From positions 22,230,001 to 22,294,000 of the forward strand of contig NC_135359.1 in NCBI RefSeq assembly GCF_051622035.1: a stretch of DNA of 64,000 nucleotides. The letters are read 5' to 3'. A model generated the notes under the pieces. The model saw only the letters and a list, made by a program, of their open reading frames with translations, was not told the DNA's origin and made no database searches. The DNA comes from Arctopsyche grandis (taxonomy: Eukaryota > Arthropoda > Insecta > Trichoptera > Hydropsychidae). Every line of letters starts with the position of its first letter. Position 1 is the first letter of the stretch. Shown one piece after another: positions 63,706-64,000 of the stretch. A program made the position numbers and the translations under genes.

Positions 63706-64000
63706 TTAAAAGGCTGTACATGTTGCTTCATCGTTTCTATCGTCGTCATGCGTTGAATCGCTTTCATCAGAAAATGAATCGCTCTCTTCAGTTCTATGCC
63801 CATCTCCGTGTCTTCTAATGATGCCGAAAACAGTCGGCAAAAAGTGGAAAAATGGACGACCCGATCTATCACGAGCATTTCTTATCACAGTCTAGAATGA
63901 AAACATTCAAAAATTAATACATATGTATATTATTAATATTAAATTACGTTTAAATATGTACTTCAAAAAACAACATCAATACCTCTCTGAGTCCATCTAA
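63706..64000 (-). CDS. C-terminal end of an unidentified gene (two exons visible, runs off the window)
   Basis: Reading leftwards on the minus strand, an exon covers 64000-63983 (six codons, LDGLRE), followed by a 91-bp intron (GTATTG...TTCTAG, 63982-63892) and a last exon 63891-63706 ending in TAA. The two join in phase 0. The visible 67 residues contain a basic/hydrophobic stretch with FLPTVFGIIRRHG and then a low-complexity tail rich in Ser, Asp and Glu (ESDSFSDESDS, DDDRND). Correct splice sites, an open frame through the junction and a biased but protein-like composition argue that it is real. I do not recognise the family and assign no function. No AATAAA on the minus strand is obvious between the stop and the mariner relic that ends at 63292. 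The alternative is a chance ORF, but the matching splice pair makes that less likely. Confidence 0.6.

Overview
This window is eukaryotic and almost certainly from an insect nuclear genome. It is very AT-rich, with long non-coding stretches and abundant TACATATGTA-type motifs. It carries insect-style transposable elements (RTE-type LINE, mariner, hAT, tRNA-derived SINEs, foldback MITEs). The only complete gene has short GT-AG introns. Nothing bacterial, phage-like or CRISPR-like is present. I cannot fix the insect order from sequence alone.

Layout. From 1 to about 47 kb there is no protein-coding gene I can defend. This part is AT-rich DNA holding repeats and a series of GC-richer islands of roughly 200-600 bp, one every 2-5 kb. 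They lack convincing reading frames and resemble the regulatory landscape of a developmental gene lying outside the window; that is inference. Transposon remnants include a 5'-truncated RTE LINE (25.7-27.2 kb) with at least six fragments elsewhere, several hAT-type elements with 8-bp target duplications (15.3-16.3, 35.6-36.2, 38.2-39.6 and 58.5-59.2 kb), a terminal-inverted-repeat element with a 9-bp target duplication inserted in an RTE fragment (45.7-46.0 kb), a MADF-domain relic (14.4-14.8 kb), and two SINE/LINE families whose 3' ends look related.

From 47 to 60 kb is the most structured part. A three-exon TMEM147 orthologue (55.63-56.54 kb, + strand) encodes a membrane protein of the ER translocon-associated BOS complex. 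Three separate segments around it (47.44-48.05, 54.51-54.56 and 56.55-57.01 kb) recur in the same order and orientation, fused together, at 59.29-60.34 kb. This is a decayed tandem duplication that lost the TMEM147 coding region but kept its 3' flank. A hAT deletion derivative lies between the two copies.

At the right edge, a mariner relic with a nested foldback element (62.22-63.29 kb) lies just downstream of the last exon of an unidentified minus-strand gene that runs off the window (63.71-64.00 kb).

I see no evidence for a new multi-gene system. The observations most worth checking are the decayed duplication around TMEM147, the nested transposons with readable target duplications, the shared SINE/LINE 3' hairpin, and the GC-rich islands.
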